Of a stretch of DNA of 13,527 bases, positions 8,409 to 13,527 are shown one piece after another. The stretch is from the NCBI GenBank assembly GCA_023444765.1, contig JAEXLY010000124.1:1-13527 (forward strand), written 5' to 3'. Position 1 is the first letter of the stretch. Every line of letters starts with the position of its first letter. The notes under the pieces were generated by a model, which worked only from the letters and a program-made list of their open reading frames with translations, was not told the DNA's origin and ran no database searches. This DNA comes from Pseudomonadota bacterium (GTDB taxonomy: Bacteria; Pseudomonadota; Gammaproteobacteria; Xanthomonadales; Xanthomonadaceae). Both the position numbers and the translations under genes were made by a program.

Positions 8409-11400
8409 ATGGGGAGTGCACGGTACGGCGGGCTGTGGGGGAAGGACGCGGGACGCAGCCTGCTGCTGCTTGGAGTGTTGCTGCTGGCCCTGGCGGGCTG
8501 CAGCCGCAACGAGACCGGGCAACTGCCGGCCGTCAGCGGCGAGGCGATCCAGGCCCAGCGCCAGCAGATCGAAGGGTTCGGACTGGTGCGCGCATGGCCC
8601 GACCAGACCGGCGAGGGACTCGCCATCGCGCTCGAGTTCTCGCAGCCGCTGGTGGGGACGCAGGACTTCGACCGGCTGGTCACCTTCGCCGAGCCCATCG
8701 CCGAGCCCAGCGGCTGGGCCCTGGACGGTTCGGGCACCGTCCTGCGCTATCCGCACGTCAAGCCCGACCAGCACTACACCGTGCGCATCGCCAGCGATCT
8801 GACCGCGGCCGATGGCAGTACCTTGCCCGTCGCGCTGGAAGAGAAGGTCTATACCGGGGAACTGGAGCCGGTGGTCGGCTTCGCCTCGCAGGGCAGCGTC
8901 CTGCCGGCGAAGGAATCGCGAGGCCTGCCGGTGGTCTCGGTCAACGTGGCCGAGGTGGACGTGGAGTTCCTGCGCGTGCGCGAGGGCTCGCTGCCGAAGT
9001 TCTTCACCGAGTACCAGCGCGGTGGACGGCGCGGAAGCTGGGAGCTCGACAGCCAGTGGAACGAACGCTCGCCGCTTTCGACGCTGGCGGATCCCGTGTA
9101 CGTCAACCGTTTCGTGCTCGGGGGCGAGCGCAACGAGCGCGTGCTGACCTACCTGCCGCTGCAGGATATCGAGGAGCTGCAGCAGCCGGGTCTGTACTTC
9201 GCGGTGATGAAGCGCACCGGCTCGTTCCAGGACCAGTTCGAGACCGCGTACTTCACCGTCAGCGACATGGGACTGCACGCGCGGGCCTACAAGGACAGGC
9301 TGTTCGTGCACGCGGCCTCGCTGCGCGATGGCGCGGCCATCGCCAACGCCGAGTTGCGCGTGCTGGACGCGCGAGGCGAGACGATCTACCGGGCCCGGAC
9401 CGACGGCAACGGCAATGCCCTGGCCGACTACACCCTCGATGCCGGCCATGTGCTGGTGGCCAGCCGCGGCAACGACGTGGCCATGCTGCCCTTCAACCAG
9501 CCCGCGCTGGATCTGTCCGAGTTCGCGGTCGCCGGACGCCCGTCGGCCTGGTTCGACGTGTTCGCCTGGTCGGGGCGCGACCTCTACCGGCCTGGCGAGA
9601 CCGTGCGCGTGTCGGCTCTGTTGCGCGACCATGACGGCCGCCCGGTTCCCGCGAAGGACGGCAAGGCGCAAACGCTGTTCCTGCGCCTGAAACAGCCCGA
9701 CGGCAAGCCGTTCTTCGAAACGCGGCTGCAGGCGGGGCCGCTGGGCTACTACAGCTTCGAGAAGGAGATCCCGGGCGACGCGCCGACCGGCCGCTGGCAG
9801 GTCGAGTTCCGCACCGATCCCTCCAGCCGCGAGGCCGTGCAGGGCATGACCCTGCGCATCGAGGAGTTCCTGCCCGAGCGCATGAAGCTCGACCTCGATG
9901 CCGCGGCGGCCGTGCTGCGTCCGGGCCAGCCCCTCGGGCTGCAGGCCACCGGGGCCTATCTGTACGGCGCGCCCGCATCTGGCAACCGCTTCACCGCGAA
10001 GCTGGCGGTGGCGGTCGAACAACACCCGCTCGACGGCATGCCCGGGTGGTTCTTCGGCGATCCCACGCTGCAGTTGCCGAAGGAGGCCCGCGACGTGGTG
10101 GACGCGACGCTGGACGAGCGCGGCCGGCTGGAGCAGGACATCGCCCTGCCCGAGGAAGTCAAGGCCACCACGCCGGTCGCGGTGGTGGTGTCGGGAAGCC
10201 TGTTCGAAAGTGGCGGGCGCAGCGTGAACCGCACGCTCAAGCGCGTGCTGTGGCCGGCGCAGGCGCTGGTGGGCGTGCGCCCGCTGTTCGACGACGCGGA
10301 GGGCGCGGACGCCAACAGCACGCCGCGCTTCGAGCTGACGCGCGTGGACAGCGAGGGCAAGCCGCGGCCGCTCGCGGGCCTGCAGGTGACCCTGGTGCGC
10401 GAGCATCGCGACTACCACTGGCGCCACGACGCCGAGGGCGGCTGGGAATACGAGTACGCCAGCCGCTTCGAGAATGTGGACACGCGCAGCGTCGATGCCG
10501 GCGCGACCGCCGCGCGGTTCGACTTCCCGGTCGAATGGGGCGAGTACCGGATCGACGTGCTCGATCCGGAAACGAAGCTGGTCACGCGCTATCCCTTCCG
10601 CGCGGGCTGGAGCTGGGGCGATGGCAACCGCGGACTCGATGCGCGCCCGGACAAGGTCAAGCTCGCGCTGGACCGGACCGCCTACCGCGCCGGCGACCGG
10701 ATGACGGTGACCGTGACCCCCCCGCACCCGGGCAAGGGCCTGCTGATGGTCGAGAGCGACCGCATGCTCTACGTGCAGGAGATCGAGGCAAAGGCCGGGA
10801 GCCGCTTCGAGGTCCCCGTGACGGAAGACTGGGAGCGGCACGATGTGTATGTGACCGCCCTGGTGTTCCGCGGCGGCAGCGCCACCAGCAAGGTCACGCC
10901 GGCGCGCGCGGTAGGCGTGGCGCATGTGCCCATGGACCGACGCGACCGGCGGGTCGCGGTGGGGTTGAAGGTGCCCGATCGCATCCGCCCAGAGGGACCG
11001 GTGCAGATGGTGCTCAGCGCACCGCAGCTGGCGGGCAAGGAGGCGTACGCCACGGTGTCGGCGGTCGATGTCGGCATCCTCAACATCACCCGCTATCCGG
11101 TGCCGGACGCGCGTGCGCACTTCTTCGCCCAGCGCCGGCTCGGGGTGGATGCCTGGGACGTGTACGGACGGGTGATCGAAAGTTTCGAAGGCGGCACCGC
11201 GCGCCTGCGCTTCGGCGGCGACATGCCGCTGGCGGCATTGCCGCAGGCCCGCCGCCCCACAGCCCGGGTACAGACGGTGGACCTGTTCAGTGGACCGGTG
11301 AAGCTGGATTCGGGCGGCAACGCGCGGATCACGCTGCAGGTGCCCGATTTCAACGGCACGCTGCGGGTGGCGGCGCTGGTGTATGCGGGCGAGAGCTACG

Positions 11401-13340
11401 GCAGCCGCGCGGTGGAAACCGTCGCGCGTGCGCCGGTCGTGGCCGAAGCCAGCATGCCGCGGGTGATGGCACCGGGCGACCGCGCGACCGTGACCCTGGA
11501 CCTGACCAACTTCACCGGAAGGCCCGGCCGGTTCGAGGTGCGCGTGGAGGGTATCGGTCCGCTCGAAGTCGAGGATGGTGCGCGCAGCGTCGAGCTTGCC
11601 GCCGATGGCAAGACCACGCTGAGCTTCCCGCTGGCTGCGCGCACCGGCTACGAGATCGCGAAGGTGCGGGTACGGGTCGACGGCAACGGTGCACGCGTCG
11701 ACCGCCGCTACGACCTGCCGGTCCGGCCGGCCTGGCCCTCCGTGCTGCGTTCAAGCACGCGGGTGCTGGCGTCGCCCGCGCCGGTGGCGCTGGATGCGTC
11801 GGTCGCGCAGGGGCTGATGGCCGGTTCGGTGCGGGCGCAGTTCACGGTCAGTGCGCTGCCGCCGATTCCGTTCGCCAGTGCGATCCGCGGCGCGCTCGAC
11901 TATCCCTACGGATGCGCCGAGCAGACCACCAGCAAGGGCTACGCCGCGCTGCAGCTGGACGAGGCGACGGCGGCCATGCTGGGCCTGCGCGACGTGGATG
12001 CGTCCAGGCGGCGCCAGTACGTCGAGGGTGCGTTCGGCCGGCTGGCGGCGATGCAGGTGCGTTCGGGCCACTTCTCGATGTGGGGCAGCGACGGCTACGT
12101 CAATCCGGCGCTGACGCCGTACATCGTCGAGTTCCTGCTCGATGCGCGCGACGCCGGCTTCAACGTGCCCGGGCAGTTGCTGCAGAAGGCGCTCGAACGG
12201 CTGGGCGAGGACCTGCTGTCGGGCGGTGAGCAGTTCTACGGACAGGACCACCGCCAGCACCTGCGCTTCGCCTACCAGGCGCACGCGGGCTATGTGCTGG
12301 CGCGGGTCAACCGCGCGCCGCTGGGGACGCTTCGCGCGCTGTACGACAACGAACGCGGGCGCTCGATCACGGCACTGCCGCTGGTGCACCTGGGACTGGC
12401 GTTGTCGCTGCAGGGGGACAAGGTGCGTGGCGGCAAGGCGATCGAGGAGGCATTCGCCAGGCCGGGCGAGCGGCCCCGCTATCTCTGGGACTACGGCAGC
12501 GAACTGCGCGACCGCGCGCTGATGATCGCGCTCACCCATGAGCGCGGGCTGGCCCGTGCCGAATGGGACGCCAAGGCCATCGACCTCGGCCGCGAACTCG
12601 ACGCCCGCCGCGGCGGTGGACGGCTGTACCTGAGCACGCAGGAGCAGATCGCGCTGGCGCGGCTGGGCAAGGCGCTTGCGTCGGCGCGCGGCAAGGAGGT
12701 CTCTGGCACCCTCACCGAGGGCGGGGTCGCCCAGGAGGTCGCCGCCGCCCGCATCGTGGGACGCAGCTACGACGCCGACACGCTGGCCAAGGGCGTGCGC
12801 TTCGATCCGGTCGGCGATCCGCCGCTGTTCGTGAACATCGACGTGGCCGGCGTTCCGGTCGCGGCGCCGGAAGCCGACGAGCGGCGGATGCGCATCCAGC
12901 GTTCGCTGTACACGACCGACGGCAAGCCGTGGACGCCGGGCCCGCTGAAGGAGGGCGACGCCCTGATCGTCGCGCTCGCGCTGACGTCCGACCTGGCGAT
13001 GCGCGACGCCCTGGTGACCGACCTGCTGCCGGCCGGGCTGGAGATCGAGAATTTCAACCTCGGCGACGCCAAGCAGTGGGCGGACGTGGTGGTGGGCGGC
13101 ATCGCGATCAGCGACCGGGCCAGCGCCGCCACGGTGCGCCACGAAGAGTTCCGCGACGACCGCTACGTGGCGGCGCTCGACCTCCACCGTGGCGGCACCG
13201 CGCGCCTGTTCTACCTGGTGCGCGCAGTGACTCCCGGCACCTATACCGTCCCGCCGCCGCTGGTCGAGGACATGTACCGTCCCGACATCCGCGGGGTGGG
13301 CAGGGCGGTCCCGGGAACGATCACGGTGGTGCCGCCGTGA
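8409..13340 (+). CDS. Alpha-2-macroglobulin family lipoprotein with thioester
   Basis: This resembles the bacterial alpha-2-macroglobulins typified by E. coli YfhM/ECAM (1653 residues; here 1643). They sit in the periplasm as lipoproteins and are thought to trap attacking proteases: cleavage of a bait region exposes a thioester that binds the protease covalently. The signal peptide has basic residues (R5, K12, R16), a hydrophobic core (17-27) and lipobox LAGC with acylated C31; Ser follows, so outer-membrane sorting is likely. Macroglobulin-like beta domains fill the first half. The bait segment is probably near 923-955, around RLRFGGD (932-938), by analogy with ECAM. The A2M domain contains VPDFNGTLRVAALVY from 978. 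The thioester motif CAEQ is intact (C1169, Q1172), in an alpha-helical domain of about 1140-1450. A C-terminal macroglobulin domain includes DLLPAGLEIEN. Such genes are often followed by pbpC. Start fixed by AAGGAG. The target proteases are unknown. Confidence 0.95.
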   Translation: MGSARYGGLWGKDAGRSLLLLGVLLLALAGCSRNETGQLPAVSGEAIQAQRQQIEGFGLVRAWPDQTGEGLAIALEFSQPLVGTQDFDRLVTFAEPIAEPSGWALDGSGTVLRYPHVKPDQHYTVRIASDLTAADGSTLPVALEEKVYTGELEPVVGFASQGSVLPAKESRGLPVVSVNVAEVDVEFLRVREGSLPKFFTEYQRGGRRGSWELDSQWNERSPLSTLADPVYVNRFVLGGERNERVLTYLPLQDIEELQQPGLYFAVMKRTGSFQDQFETAYFTVSDMGLHARAYKDRLFVHAASLRDGAAIANAELRVLDARGETIYRARTDGNGNALADYTLDAGHVLVASRGNDVAMLPFNQPALDLSEFAVAGRPSAWFDVFAWSGRDLYRPGETVRVSALLRDHDGRPVPAKDGKAQTLFLRLKQPDGKPFFETRLQAGPLGYYSFEKEIPGDAPTGRWQVEFRTDPSSREAVQGMTLRIEEFLPERMKLDLDAAAAVLRPGQPLGLQATGAYLYGAPASGNRFTAKLAVAVEQHPLDGMPGWFFGDPTLQLPKEARDVVDATLDERGRLEQDIALPEEVKATTPVAVVVSGSLFESGGRSVNRTLKRVLWPAQALVGVRPLFDDAEGADANSTPRFELTRVDSEGKPRPLAGLQVTLVREHRDYHWRHDAEGGWEYEYASRFENVDTRSVDAGATAARFDFPVEWGEYRIDVLDPETKLVTRYPFRAGWSWGDGNRGLDARPDKVKLALDRTAYRAGDRMTVTVTPPHPGKGLLMVESDRMLYVQEIEAKAGSRFEVPVTEDWERHDVYVTALVFRGGSATSKVTPARAVGVAHVPMDRRDRRVAVGLKVPDRIRPEGPVQMVLSAPQLAGKEAYATVSAVDVGILNITRYPVPDARAHFFAQRRLGVDAWDVYGRVIESFEGGTARLRFGGDMPLAALPQARRPTARVQTVDLFSGPVKLDSGGNARITLQVPDFNGTLRVAALVYAGESYGSRAVETVARAPVVAEASMPRVMAPGDRATVTLDLTNFTGRPGRFEVRVEGIGPLEVEDGARSVELAADGKTTLSFPLAARTGYEIAKVRVRVDGNGARVDRRYDLPVRPAWPSVLRSSTRVLASPAPVALDASVAQGLMAGSVRAQFTVSALPPIPFASAIRGALDYPYGCAEQTTSKGYAALQLDEATAAMLGLRDVDASRRRQYVEGAFGRLAAMQVRSGHFSMWGSDGYVNPALTPYIVEFLLDARDAGFNVPGQLLQKALERLGEDLLSGGEQFYGQDHRQHLRFAYQAHAGYVLARVNRAPLGTLRALYDNERGRSITALPLVHLGLALSLQGDKVRGGKAIEEAFARPGERPRYLWDYGSELRDRALMIALTHERGLARAEWDAKAIDLGRELDARRGGGRLYLSTQEQIALARLGKALASARGKEVSGTLTEGGVAQEVAAARIVGRSYDADTLAKGVRFDPVGDPPLFVNIDVAGVPVAAPEADERRMRIQRSLYTTDGKPWTPGPLKEGDALIVALALTSDLAMRDALVTDLLPAGLEIENFNLGDAKQWADVVVGGIAISDRASAATVRHEEFRDDRYVAALDLHRGGTARLFYLVRAVTPGTYTVPPPLVEDMYRPDIRGVGRAVPGTITVVPP

Positions 13341-13527
13341 GCGCGGATCGGACGGGCGGCCGGCGCGCCGGAGGCCGGAAGGACCTGGCAAGCTCCCGGC
13401 GCCCGCAGTGATGGGCCCCTCCGTGCCGGCGCGACGTGCGGCCTGCCGCGGCCCCGGCCTTGTGCCGGCGGCCCGCGCGGCCCCCCCCCCCGCCGTGGCG
13501 GTCTCGCCAGCCGCGCGGAGCTGGTGT
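13341..13527. other. Window end: possible start of a downstream gene, not callable
   Basis: A GTG at 13337 overlaps the alpha-2-macroglobulin stop (GTGA) but meets a TGA at 13409-13411 after 24 codons. An ATG at 13411 opens a frame to the window edge (at least 39 codons), but it begins Ala/Pro/Arg-rich and has no clear membrane segment. The neighbour expected from other genomes is pbpC (penicillin-binding protein 1C), which should begin with a transmembrane helix; none is visible in any plus frame. The 11-C run at 13481-13491 may hide a length error. I see no terminator here, which agrees with transcription continuing. Confidence 0.3.
13481..13491. repeat. C homopolymer (11 bases)
   Basis: Eleven consecutive C residues lie 36 bases before the window end. 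As at the other end, run length is error-prone in sequencing and could shift the frame of whatever gene begins here. Confidence 0.9.

Noticed and set aside
11751..13391. Minus-strand open frame of 546 codons
   Set aside because: Antisense shadow of the thioester and C-terminal domains of the alpha-2-macroglobulin gene, with shadow-type composition.

Overview
The window looks like chromosomal housekeeping DNA from a high-GC gammaproteobacterium of the Xanthomonadaceae/Lysobacteraceae (Lysobacter, Luteimonas or a close relative). This rests on the very GC-rich third codon positions, an enlarged NAD-dependent DNA ligase, Gln at GyrA position 83 (the residue known from Stenotrophomonas), and promoters whose -10 box sits about 7 bases ahead of an ATG (leaderless starts). 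The genus is inference. All supported genes lie on the plus strand.

Layout: bases 1-90 hold two C homopolymer tracts and perhaps the last codons of an upstream gene. Next come ligA (115-2619), a GNAT acetyltransferase (2616-3083) and epmA (3080-4030), joined by GTGA and ATGA stop/start overlaps, so they form one translationally coupled operon. mtnA (4062-5132) follows after 31 bp with its own probable leaderless promoter. A 209-bp gap with an AT-richer promoter island leads to gyrA (5342-7942), which ends at a strong intrinsic terminator. A 466-bp gap, GC-rich with inverted repeats and no convincing gene, leads to a 1643-residue alpha-2-macroglobulin lipoprotein with an intact thioester motif (8409-13340). 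The last 187 bp carry an 11-C run and no gene that can be called safely; a PbpC-type penicillin-binding protein is the expected next gene.

The genes serve separate functions: replication and repair (LigA), translation-factor modification (EpmA, with an acetyltransferase of unknown substrate), methionine salvage (MtnA), DNA topology (GyrA), and envelope defence against proteases (alpha-2-macroglobulin). No mobile element, CRISPR array, tRNA or rRNA was seen. I found no convincing undescribed system. The most unusual points are the two extra blocks in LigA, the leaderless promoters, the acetyltransferase coupled to epmA, and the alpha-2-macroglobulin gene where related genomes usually have serC.
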